Positions 23,537-30,253 of a stretch of 32,412 bases of DNA are shown piece after piece. The notes under the pieces were generated by a model, which was given only the letters and a program-made list of their open reading frames with translations, did no database searches and was not told where the DNA came from. Made by a program: the position numbers and the translations under genes. Position 1 is the first letter of the stretch. Each line of letters starts with the position of its first letter. Source of the DNA: Flavobacteriaceae bacterium (lineage in GTDB: Bacteria > Bacteroidota > Bacteroidia > Flavobacteriales > Flavobacteriaceae); the NCBI GenBank assembly GCA_947373225.1, contig CANBWX010000026.1, positions 1 to 32,412 of the forward strand, written 5' to 3'.

Positions 23537-24187
23537 TTATTTCTTTTCGAAAACTGTTTTATAATTTACCTTAATTATCTGCTGTAAATCTTCAACATCA
23601 ATATTTTTATATTTAGCCGCCAATGCATAAACTTCTTTAATTCCTTCCTCAACAGTATCCGTTTCCAAGAAAAATTTATCATTTGGAATACTTTTAAAAA
23701 CCGATTCTAATTCTGGATTTCGCAATAAATATTTCCCAAACGAAATATAAAATCCATTATCTATCAATTGTTTGGCAAGTTGCGCGTTTTTTGAAAATCC
23801 ATGAATTAACATAGGAACCGTAATATTCATTTTTTTTTTAATTTCAATTACTTCCTGAAAAGCGGCAACGCAATGAATTACTACTGGCTTTTTATATTTT
23901 TCGGCTAAAACCAATTGTTTTTCGAAAATGGATTGCTGCAAATCAAACGGAATTTCAATACGTTTATCTAATCCGCATTCACCTGCTGCAAGACAGTTTT
24001 TGTCTTGTAGTTTGCTTTCTATTATTCTTAAATTAGCTTCTAGCCTATCTTCAACAATAAACCAAGGATGAATACCAATGGAATAAAACGGAATATCCCC
24101 ATCAAATTCTTGAGGATATTGATTGACTAATTCCAACACTTCTGGTTGATTCGTATATTTATGTGTATGTAAATTGAAGAATTCCAT
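23537..24187 (-). CDS. TatD-family metal-dependent hydrolase
   Basis: This 216-residue protein is a short TatD-type TIM barrel. FNLHTHKY near residues 4-11 supplies the first metal ligands, then YSIGIHPWFI, GECGLDKR (the conserved glutamate), VVIHCVAAFQE, LIHGFSKN, and FLETDT (the last aspartate). TatD enzymes are Mg-dependent DNases (3' to 5') and D-aminoacyl-tRNA-type hydrolases. It is about 45 residues shorter than E. coli TatD, usual for this Bacteroidota branch. It is the first gene of a leftward run with tcdA and HAD, and is divergent from blaI. Confidence 0.85.
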   Translation of the reverse strand: MEFFNLHTHKYTNQPEVLELVNQYPQEFDGDIPFYSIGIHPWFIVEDRLEANLRIIESKLQDKNCLAAGECGLDKRIEIPFDLQQSIFEKQLVLAEKYKKPVVIHCVAAFQEVIEIKKKMNITVPMLIHGFSKNAQLAKQLIDNGFYISFGKYLLRNPELESVFKSIPNDKFFLETDTVEEGIKEVYALAAKYKNIDVEDLQQIIKVNYKTVFEKK

Positions 24188-24263
24188 CGGGCAAAAATAA
24201 TTTATTAAAAATAGATAGCATAAATTTTATTGTTTTAATTGCAAACTTAAAATTTAGTTAAAT

Positions 24264-24308
24264 AACTATAAAAATAGTTTAATAACTAAAAATATAGTTG
24301 TACGTTTG
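24264..24308 (+). promoter_or_regulatory. BlaI-type tandem operators and promoter of the blaI/M56 pair
   Basis: AACTAT-AAAA-ATAGTT (24264-24279) and AACTA-AAAATA-TAGTT (24284-24299) are two 16-bp palindromes whose centres are 20 bp apart, two helical turns. TACGTTTG (24301-24308) follows directly and fits the TAnnTTTG -7 consensus. The operators thus cover the -33 region and end next to the -7 element, as expected for repressor exclusion. A TTTAGTTAA half-site at 24253-24261 may extend the array. Binding by the adjacent BlaI-like protein is inferred. Confidence 0.65.
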
Positions 24309-24325
24309 TTTCAAATTATACGACT

Positions 24326-24685
24326 ATGCAAAAACTAACCAACAAAGAAGAGGAAATCATGCAAATTTTATGGAAGTTAAAAAAAGCTTTTGTAAAGGAA
24401 GTAATGGCTGAAATCACCCAAGAACAACCACATTATAACACACTTTCAACCATTATCAGAAATTTGGAAGAAAAAGGTTTCGTGTCGCATAATGCCTTTG
24501 GAAACACACATCAATATTTTCCAGTTGTAAAGATTGAAGACTACAGGAAACGTTTTATGAACACGGCAATTGACACTTATTTTGATAGTTCCTATAAAAA
24601 TATGGTGTCGTTTTTTGCTAAAGAAGAAAAGATTTCCGCCGAAGAATTACGTGAGATTTTGACTATGATTGAGAAAAAACAATAG
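24326..24685 (+). CDS. BlaI/MecI/CopY-family transcriptional repressor
   Basis: This 119-residue winged-helix protein has the BlaI/MecI opening LTNKEEEIMQILWKLKKAFV. The recognition region follows (HYNTLSTIIRNLEEKGFVSH, with the wing GNTHQYFPV), and the C-terminal dimerisation helix (SAEELREILTMIEKK) resembles BlaI. Length fits. Family members are dimeric repressors inactivated by cleavage by the partner M56 protease. The two palindromes right upstream suggest autoregulation. The start of the M56 gene follows 1 nt after the stop, so the pair is an operon. Confidence 0.9.
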   Translation: MQKLTNKEEEIMQILWKLKKAFVKEVMAEITQEQPHYNTLSTIIRNLEEKGFVSHNAFGNTHQYFPVVKIEDYRKRFMNTAIDTYFDSSYKNMVSFFAKEEKISAEELREILTMIEKKQ

Positions 24686-24686
24686 T

Positions 24687-26468
24687 ATGGAATCACTATT
24701 TGTTTACCTCGAAAAATCCAGTAGTTTAATCGGACTTTTTTATTTAGCATACTATTTTATGCTTAGAAAAGAAACTTTTTTCAACAGCAATCGGTGGTTT
24801 TTATTGACGGGATTAATCACTTCCGTTATCCTACCATTAATAGTTTTTAAAAGAATAATCTGGGTTGCTCCTAGTCCAAATACTATTGATTGGTCAAAAA
24901 TTCCTGTTACAACTCCTATTGAAAATACTTTTGAAATCAATTGGTATTTAATTTTTGGAATCGTTTACGGAATAGGAATAGTAGTTTTTCTACTAAAATT
25001 TGCTTTTGATTTTTATAGTTTATCGAAAATTCTAAAAGATAAAACCATCCAGCAACAAGCCGATTTCAAATACATTGATGTAACCGAAAATATTTCTCCA
25101 TTTTCCTATTTCAATTATATCGTATATAATTCCTCCTTGTATAGCAGTTCAGAATTAGAAAACATATTAGAACATGAAAAAGTTCACAGCACGCAGCATC
25201 ACACGGCTGATGTTTTAATCTCAAGACTATTTTGTATTGCTTTTTGGTACAATCCGTTTATTTGGTTCTATAAAAAGGCCATTATTCAAAACCTTGAATT
25301 CATTGCTGATAGTGAAGCAACTAAAAATAGTTCCGATAAAAAAGCTTATCAATTGACGCTTTTAAAAATAACAACACACGAAAACTGTGTTGCCATTACC
25401 AATCATTTTTATCAATCATTAATCAAAAAACGAATCGTTATGTTAAACAAAAATCAATCCAACAAAAGAAATTCTTGGAAGTATGCATTAGTACTCCCAT
25501 TATTAGGAGTATTTGTATTTTTCTTTCAAGTTAAAGTTGTCGCTCAGGAAAAAGTAACCGAAAGTAATTCAGAAACAACTACAACGTTGAAATGGACAAA
25601 AAATTCACTCGACAGTGAATTAGAAGCTGGTATTAAAAAAATGGCAGAACTCGGAGTTACTGTAAAATATTCTGAATTAAACCGAAACGAAAATGCCGAG
25701 ATTACCGCCATAAAAGTTTCTTATGACGACGGAAAAGGAAATACTGAAGAGCAGTCAATGAAAGGACGTAATCCTATTAAACCTATAATTATTGCTTTTA
25801 AAAAGAACAATTTAGGCAATGACGAAATTGAGTTTCAAAACGATTTTTATAATGATGTAGAGACAAATACAGCAGTTCCAACTGCACCCGTTCCGCCTAT
25901 AACACCAAATATAAAAAATATGCCCACGCCGCCACCAGCACCAAACTTTCCAGCTTTCCCAAATATTAAAATGCCAAAAGATCCCAATGATAAAAAGGCA
26001 ATAGAAAGGTATGAAGCTAAAATGAATAAATTTGCCAAAAAATGGGAAAGTGGTGCTATAAAAAAATATGAAGCTGAGATGAAAGTTTATGAAGAAAAAA
26101 TGAAGGACTATCAACCTGACATGACTGATTTTAATAAAAAAATGACTGAATATCAGGATAAAATGGAGAACTACCAAGAAAAACTACGTGACGAAATACA
26201 AGATAAACAAGAAGCTAAAAGAGATGCTGTTGAAGCCGAAAAAGACAAAACAGAAGGGAAAAATGTTCTTATAATAATTAACGGAAAAAGAACCGAAGCT
26301 TCTATTGAAGATATAAAGAAAGTAGATCCAAATTTAATTCAAAGTATGAGTATATTAAAAGGGAAAAATGCCTTAAAAAAATACGGTAAAGATGGAGAAA
26401 ACGGTGCTATTGAAATTATTACCAAAGAAAATATTGACCTTTTAAAATCATCCAATAAAAAAGAATAA
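24687..26468 (+). CDS. M56-family (BlaR1-like) membrane metallopeptidase with TonB-plug-like C-terminus
   Basis: From ATG 24687 the protein has 593 residues; an in-frame TTG 18 nt upstream lies inside blaI and is unlikely. There are three N-terminal hydrophobic segments, the zinc motif LEHEKVHSTQHH (HExxH near residues 163-167) and the downstream FIADSEA. A membrane helix follows (LVLPLLGVFVFFFQ, about residues 270-283). The long tail holds a proline-rich stretch, a lysine/glutamate-rich helical region with repeated YEAKM/YEEKMKDY, and a final domain, GKNVLIIINGKRTEASIEDI with MSILKGKNALKKYGKDGE, like a TonB receptor plug. No penicillin-binding sensor domain is present, so its signal is not evidently a beta-lactam. 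It probably cleaves the BlaI partner. Confidence 0.9.
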   Translation: MESLFVYLEKSSSLIGLFYLAYYFMLRKETFFNSNRWFLLTGLITSVILPLIVFKRIIWVAPSPNTIDWSKIPVTTPIENTFEINWYLIFGIVYGIGIVVFLLKFAFDFYSLSKILKDKTIQQQADFKYIDVTENISPFSYFNYIVYNSSLYSSSELENILEHEKVHSTQHHTADVLISRLFCIAFWYNPFIWFYKKAIIQNLEFIADSEATKNSSDKKAYQLTLLKITTHENCVAITNHFYQSLIKKRIVMLNKNQSNKRNSWKYALVLPLLGVFVFFFQVKVVAQEKVTESNSETTTTLKWTKNSLDSELEAGIKKMAELGVTVKYSELNRNENAEITAIKVSYDDGKGNTEEQSMKGRNPIKPIIIAFKKNNLGNDEIEFQNDFYNDVETNTAVPTAPVPPITPNIKNMPTPPPAPNFPAFPNIKMPKDPNDKKAIERYEAKMNKFAKKWESGAIKKYEAEMKVYEEKMKDYQPDMTDFNKKMTEYQDKMENYQEKLRDEIQDKQEAKRDAVEAEKDKTEGKNVLIIINGKRTEASIEDIKKVDPNLIQSMSILKGKNALKKYGKDGENGAIEIITKENIDLLKSSNKKE

Positions 26469-26493
26469 ATAGAACAAAGCTTTTAAAATCAAG

Positions 26494-26524
26494 AAAAGAC
26501 GGTCACTAATCAAGACCGTCTTTT
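26494..26524 (+). terminator. Rho-independent terminator after the M56 gene
   Basis: AAAAGACGGTC (26494-26504) pairs with GACCGTCTTTT (26514-26524) over 11 bp with a 9-nt loop, followed by further T residues. Confidence 0.85.
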
Positions 26525-26550
26525 TTTATATCTTTGAAAAAAAATTACCT

Positions 26551-26694
26551 ATGTTCAAAATTCTAGCCAAAATAAACAAGCTTTTACTTCCAAGCTTCAC
26601 TAAAAACGGATTGGATATCACCAAAGCCAAGAAATGGCAAATGGCAATTATTGGTTATCGGTATTATATAACTATAAGAGCATTAGATTGTTGA
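26551..26694 (+). CDS. 47-residue conserved small basic protein
   Basis: ATG 26551 opens a 47-codon frame, beginning MFKILAKINKLLLPSFTKNG and continuing LDITKAKKWQMAIIGYRYYI, ending TIRALDC. It is basic with a C-terminal hydrophobic helix. Very similar short proteins occur in Flavobacterium, where they carry the misleading label SsrA-binding protein; that name is not supported by the sequence. TATCTTTG (26529-26536) 14 nt upstream fits the -7 consensus and gives an 8-nt leader. Function unknown. Confidence 0.6.
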   Translation: MFKILAKINKLLLPSFTKNGLDITKAKKWQMAIIGYRYYITIRALDC

Positions 26695-26756
26695 TTTCAG
26701 GTTTTTGATATTTGTTTTTAAATTTTGAAAAAAAATAATATAATTTTGATTTCCCA

Positions 26757-26787
26757 TTTGCAAATTACATAATTATAGCTATATTTG
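26757..26787 (+). promoter_or_regulatory. Canonical Bacteroidota promoter of the tRNA-Arg gene
   Basis: TTTG (26757-26760), exactly 19 nt, then TATATTTG (26780-26787), ends 12 nt before the tRNA. It matches the Bacteroidota -33/-7 consensus TTTG-N19-TAnnTTTG in full and is the best promoter in the window, used here as the reference for the others. Confidence 0.85.
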
Positions 26788-26799
26788 CACCCGCAATAA

Positions 26800-26873
26800 G
26801 GCCTTGTGGCGCAACTGAATAGCGCACTTGATTACGGCTCAAGAGGTTACTGGTTTGAATCCAGTCAAGGTCA
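26800..26873 (+). tRNA. tRNA-Arg (anticodon ACG)
   Basis: The 74-nt cloverleaf has acceptor GGCCTTG/CAAGGTC with one G-T pair, D-stem GCGC/GCGC, anticodon stem CTTGA/TCAAG with loop TTACGGC (anticodon ACG, A34 probably edited to inosine), and T-stem ACTGG/CCAGT. The discriminator is A and no CCA is encoded. D-loop position 19 is A (26818) and T-loop position 56 is T (26856), so the usual G19-C56 tertiary pair is replaced by A19-U56. The last 35 nt overlap the serine recombinase gene on the other strand, making this the probable integration site. Confidence 0.95.
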
Positions 26874-28383
26874 CTTTATGGGACAAAGAAGAAAAATTCT
26901 TCTTTGTCCCATTTTTATTTAAGGGTATTCGACTGTTAATCAAATATATAATTCCAACAACTTCGTTAACTCGAGTGGTTCGAAACTCATTTTTTAAAAT
27001 AGTGAAATTTTCAGGGTAAATCGAACCAATCAAATCTCGTGAGTCTACCCACTCCCCACTAATGTAGCATTCATGAAGTTTCAGGAGATTTTCGATACCC
27101 GAATTTAATAAGTCATCTATATTTTCTTTATCTTCATTTATAACTGATAATTTCGATTCCAGTTTACTGATAATTTCGCTATAAGATGATTTCATTTCCC
27201 TATAATCTTTAGCATCTATTTGCTGAGTCGCTAACAAATCTCTCACATGTGAGAGTCTCTTTTCATAATCTTTAAGTTGTACTATAAGTTTATGTTTTTC
27301 TTCGTGAATTTCTTTAGTATTTTCGCTAAAGCTCTCAATTATAATCGCTATGTACAGTTTTTTTATTTCAGCTCTAGGAACATATTGCTTCAAGTTATTT
27401 AAAAAGATCTCATTTGCTACTTCTGAATTAATTCTGTACTTACAACCTGAAGAACAATGATAATAGGAATAGTATTTACTTCTACCCTTGGAAATACTTG
27501 CCGTCAATAGCTTTTCACATTCTGGACATTTAAAAAATCCACGAAGAGGAAATGGCTCTGTGGTAATTATTTTTGGTCGAAAATTTCTACCTCTTCCATC
27601 CAAAACATCTTGAACCATATAATACAATGCATGTGTAATTAAAGGCTCATGTTGTCCCGTGACACTTCTAGCTTCTTCATCTTTATATTTAGGAATTACA
27701 ATTTTCCCGCAATAAAGAGGATTCCTAATAATTCTCCAAAAATTATTTTTACTAGCCTTAAGACCTTTCTTCTTTGCCAGATTATATACTTGCTCCGTAT
27801 TAAAAATCCCTTTGGAGAGCTCTTCAAAAGCCCATTTTAATATGGATGCCTCAGGCTGATCAAATGCAATATATTTTACCCCATCTTCTTTAACCCGATT
27901 TATATAGCCTGAAGGAGCAAGCCCCATATATCTTCCCTCCTTCTTTGCTCTACGCATACCATGAAAAGTATTTAACGCCCTTCTATCATTCTCCACCTCT
28001 GGTGCAGCAAGATAAAAGGCAAGCATCATCTTGTTTTCGGGAATCTCTAAATCAAGTGGCTGCTCTATACCCTGAGGCTCTACTCCAAGCTTTCTAAGTA
28101 TATTGATCATTTGATAAGCATCGCCTGCATTACGACTGAATCTATCCCATTTAGTAAACAGAACTAAATCCGTTTTGTTTTTGTATTTCTTAAGATTAAT
28201 CAATAATTTTTTCCACTGTGGTCTATTAAAGGTCTTTGCAGAATAGTCTTCATAAATCACGTCTCGTATTACAATAGAATTAATTCCACAATACTTTCTG
28301 AGCATTTCCTCTTGATTTCTCTGGGAATAGCCTCTATCTGCCTGTTCATCGGTACTAACACGTACATATAAGTCTGCTATCAT
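26839..28383 (-). CDS. Large serine recombinase (integrase), C-terminus antisense to tRNA-Arg
   Basis: This 514-residue protein begins MIADLYVRVSTDEQADRGYS, with the catalytic serine (Ser10) in the resolvase motif, and LFTKWDRFSRNAGD is the second conserved region. The Recombinase domain follows (about residues 165-260, MRRAKKEGRYMGLAPSGY... and IIRNPLYCGKIVIPKY), then a zinc ribbon CPECEKLLTAS...HCSSGC (about residues 300-330) and a coiled coil (about 360-420). It catalyses integration and excision by double-strand exchange with a 2-bp core. The stop lies at 26839-26841 within the tRNA gene, so the last ten or so residues (LTGFKPVTS) are antisense tRNA. It has a strong SD (AAGGAAAGGAG) and its ATG overlaps the preceding small gene's stop. 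Confidence 0.9.
   Translation of the reverse strand: MIADLYVRVSTDEQADRGYSQRNQEEMLRKYCGINSIVIRDVIYEDYSAKTFNRPQWKKLLINLKKYKNKTDLVLFTKWDRFSRNAGDAYQMINILRKLGVEPQGIEQPLDLEIPENKMMLAFYLAAPEVENDRRALNTFHGMRRAKKEGRYMGLAPSGYINRVKEDGVKYIAFDQPEASILKWAFEELSKGIFNTEQVYNLAKKKGLKASKNNFWRIIRNPLYCGKIVIPKYKDEEARSVTGQHEPLITHALYYMVQDVLDGRGRNFRPKIITTEPFPLRGFFKCPECEKLLTASISKGRSKYYSYYHCSSGCKYRINSEVANEIFLNNLKQYVPRAEIKKLYIAIIIESFSENTKEIHEEKHKLIVQLKDYEKRLSHVRDLLATQQIDAKDYREMKSSYSEIISKLESKLSVINEDKENIDDLLNSGIENLLKLHECYISGEWVDSRDLIGSIYPENFTILKNEFRTTRVNEVVGIIYLINSRIPLNKNGTKKNFSSLSHKVTLTGFKPVTS
26880..26910 (+). terminator. tRNA-Arg terminator, lying inside the recombinase gene
   Basis: GGGACAAAGAAGAA (26880-26893) pairs perfectly with TTCTTCTTTGTCCC (26897-26910) with a 3-nt loop, followed by ATTTTTATTT. 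It starts 7 nt after the tRNA. On the minus strand it encodes part of the recombinase C-terminus (FSSLSHKV region), so its sequence serves both genes. Confidence 0.9.
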
Positions 28384-28556
28384 TTCAGTTCTCCTTTCCT
28401 TAAATATTTACACACGGCATTATTCGCCAGTTTCCTCAAAAAAACTAAAATATCTTTAACTTGTTCGAGCGTTAAATCCAGTCCTTCCGTCTTTAACATT
28501 TCCAAAGCTTTCTCTGGAGTGATTCTTCTTTTTTCATTCTCTTCTTCATTTTTCAT
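28380..28556 (-). CDS. 58-residue small protein overlapping the recombinase start
   Basis: ATG 28556 opens 58 codons on the minus strand: MKNEEENEKRRITPEKALEM, LKTEGLDLTLEQVKDILVFL, RKLANNAVCKYLRKGELK, and TGA at 28382-28380. The stop overlaps the recombinase ATG (28383-28381) as ATGA. The SD GGAGG lies 6 nt before the ATG. ITPEKALE...LEQVKDILVFL...NNAVCKYL recalls small helical proteins that often precede serine recombinases in Bacteroidota islands; I have no function for them. They may be directionality or regulatory factors. It falls below usual ORF length cut-offs. Confidence 0.75.
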   Translation of the reverse strand: MKNEEENEKRRITPEKALEMLKTEGLDLTLEQVKDILVFLRKLANNAVCKYLRKGELK

Positions 28557-28580
28557 CACGCACCTCCTTTTTTCAATAGC

Positions 28581-28641
28581 AAAAGACCGCCAAAACGGTC
28601 TTTTACTAATTCGACATAAATCACACTTCCTTACAAAGATA
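28581..28641 (-). promoter_or_regulatory. Promoter and hairpin leader of the recombinase operon
   Basis: On the minus strand TATCTTTG (28641-28634) fits the -7 consensus and would start transcription near 28627. The leader then contains a 9-bp hairpin, AAAAGACCG/CGGTCTTTT (28604-28596 with 28589-28581, 6-nt loop), 25 nt before the small gene's start codon. It may terminate transcripts from the gene at 28722, or act as an attenuator of the integrase operon. Confidence 0.5.
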
Positions 28642-28721
28642 GAATGGATTTTTTTCTAAATCATAGGTGAAATATAATCATGATAGGAGACAATATGTAA
28701 TAAAAAAACACCCTTTAAGCA

Positions 28722-29066
28722 TTAATTTTCAGGACTTTTCTTCTCTTTTTTCTTCAAAAGTAATTCTCTTGACTGGTCCAAAAATTCTGCTTCATCATAA
28801 GGTAATAGTTGTAACGCTATTTCTAACATATTTGTTATATTGATTGGTGGATTCTGCACCTCACTAGAACATGTTTCATCTGCATCAAGCGCCAAGATGG
28901 AGACCTTGATTAAGTTAGCAATAGTAAAAAGTAAATCTAGATATCCATCAACATTTAATTCAATTGTAAACGAGCTTTTTTTGTGCTTGTCTGGTCGAAG
29001 TGTCTTAAAACAATTTCCAGATAGCTCGCGTAATTCTTCCAGTGTTTTAATTTCATTTGTTTTCAT
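28722..29066 (-). CDS. Hypothetical protein of the mobile element
   Basis: This 114-residue, mostly helical and charged protein begins MKTNEIKTLEELRELSGNCF and has a central segment YLDLLFTIANLIKVSILALD that might be a buried helix. It ends KKKEKKSPEN. There is no signal peptide, membrane helix or recognised motif. It runs in the recombinase direction and is the next gene upstream of it, separated by the hairpin region at 28581. An accessory or regulatory role in the island is inferred from position only. Confidence 0.6.
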   Translation of the reverse strand: MKTNEIKTLEELRELSGNCFKTLRPDKHKKSSFTIELNVDGYLDLLFTIANLIKVSILALDADETCSSEVQNPPINITNMLEIALQLLPYDEAEFLDQSRELLLKKKEKKSPEN

Positions 29067-29448
29067 AAGTATCCGATTTTAAGTTTTATAAATCTTTTAA
29101 TTTATTTTCTAGCTACTCTTTTGCTTCTATAAAAATTCAATACATTTCTCTTCAAGGAGTTTAGTATCTTCTATAATATTCATGCCCTGCTTCAATAAAA
29201 TGGAGCGGGGCTGTTATAACCTTTTCCAGCCGTTTTCGCTGGGGATTATTTTCCGGTATTTTGATTTGATAATCGTTAATTTTACTTTTTACATGTTGAA
29301 CATTATTTTTAATTTGTATTTTTGTTTATTCCATGCAAGGAACTACGATTTAGTACCGTACCCAACCATCCACAATTGTATCGAACCAAAATTGACTTGT
29401 TTTTTACCAATGCCTTTTTTTTGACAAAATTTTAAATATCTTTGAACT
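29067..29448. other. Gene-free gap with two hairpins and the XRE promoter
   Basis: I find no gene in these 382 bp. GCCCTGCTT (29184-29192) pairs with GAGCGGGGC (29203-29211) over nine positions with two G-T pairs, and CCAGC (29226-29230) pairs with GCTGG (29238-29242). TATCTTTG (29437-29444), a -7 consensus match, lies 4 nt before the XRE ATG. The GC of the hairpin zone is higher than its surroundings. A short ORF (29182-29424) shows no coding character. Confidence 0.5.
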
Positions 29449-29841
29449 ATGAGTACAGTAACAAAACCCAAACATATAGGCAGAAATATCAGCCGAATCA
29501 GAGAGCTAAAAGGAATGAAACAGGAAGCGTTGGCTATTGCTATTGGAGTAAGCCAGCAGTCGGTTTCCAATATTGAAGGAAGTGAAACAGTTGACGAAGA
29601 AAAACTTGTGGAAGTTGCAAAAGCACTTGGTGTAAGTGTAGAAGCAATTATAAATTTTTCTGAGGAAGGTGTTATTAATTATTTTAATACTTTTAATGAG
29701 GCTGTTTCAAGTAGTAACTTCGGACATAACAATACATGTAATTTTAATCCTCTTGATAAAGTTGTAGAACTTTACGAGCGTTTAGTTCAAGCCGAAAAAG
29801 ATAAGGTTGAGTATTTGGAGAAATTATTGAAGGCTAAATAA
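29449..29841 (+). CDS. XRE-family transcriptional regulator
   Basis: This 130-residue protein has an N-terminal helix-turn-helix (HIGRNISRIRELKGMKQEAL, then AIAIGVSQQSVSNIEGSETVD). The conserved EKLVEVAKALGVSVEAIINF follows, then a variable middle (FNEAVSSSNFGHNNTC) and a C-terminal helix (LYERLVQAEKDKVEYLEKLL) that may form a coiled coil. This plan is common in Bacteroidota mobile elements. It probably represses the element's genes. A -7 element lies only 4 nt before the start codon, so the transcript is likely leaderless. A terminator follows at 29871. Confidence 0.85.
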   Translation: MSTVTKPKHIGRNISRIRELKGMKQEALAIAIGVSQQSVSNIEGSETVDEEKLVEVAKALGVSVEAIINFSEEGVINYFNTFNEAVSSSNFGHNNTCNFNPLDKVVELYERLVQAEKDKVEYLEKLLKAK

Positions 29842-29870
29842 AACCTTTTATAAAAGATAAATTAATTCCA

Positions 29871-29898
29871 AAAAGAGACCTTCAAAAGAGTCTCTTTT
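29871..29898 (+). terminator. Rho-independent terminator after the XRE gene
   Basis: AAAAGAGAC (29871-29879) pairs with GTCTCTTTT (29890-29898) over 9 bp with a 10-nt loop and a T-run after it. Confidence 0.8.
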
Positions 29899-29963
29899 TT
29901 GTTTCTAGTATATAAATATTTTCAGTATTTATTGTACCTAAATAAAAATCAAAAGATAAACCG

Positions 29964-30224
29964 ATGGACAAAACTATTAAGCTAAGAGTTAAAAAAGAAA
30001 TTGATAGTAAAAGTGAGCTTAAGGTTTTGAAATTAAAAGGCACTTTAATTTCAAAAGGCTATACTGAAATTATTCATATTGCCGATGAAAATACAGAGTA
30101 CTATCTTAACTCATTTTCCACTTCACCCGAGAATAAAAAAGAGGCCGAATATTTTGTTTTGGACTATATCACAAACCATAATCTTGACGAGATTATTAGC
30201 TTACTTCAAGAAAGTATTAAATAA
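29964..30224 (+). CDS. Small hypothetical protein of the mobile element
   Basis: This 86-residue protein begins MDKTIKLRVKKEIDSKSELK, then has an alternating middle (EIIHIADENTEYYLNSF) and a C-terminal helix (LDYITNHNLDEIISLLQESI). No family is recognised, and it lacks signal or membrane segments. It lies between the XRE gene and the inverted-repeat zone, in the same direction as XRE but after a terminator. Confidence 0.55.
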   Translation: MDKTIKLRVKKEIDSKSELKVLKLKGTLISKGYTEIIHIADENTEYYLNSFSTSPENKKEAEYFVLDYITNHNLDEIISLLQESIK

Positions 30225-30253
30225 TTTTAGATTGCGATATTTTTTTCAAATCA

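Noticed and set aside
24669..24686. TTG start of the M56 gene inside blaI
   Set aside because: ATG 24687 directly follows the blaI stop and is the more natural start.
24687..26468. True BlaR1 beta-lactam sensor
   Set aside because: The C-terminus lacks the penicillin-binding motifs and instead ends in a plug-like domain, so a beta-lactamase regulon is not supported.
26828..27019. 63-residue plus-strand ORF starting in the tRNA
   Set aside because: It is the antisense of the recombinase end, and its start codon context lies in the tRNA gene.
29182..29424. 80-residue ORF before the XRE gene
   Set aside because: It begins inside a hairpin and has no RBS, no known motif and an erratic composition.
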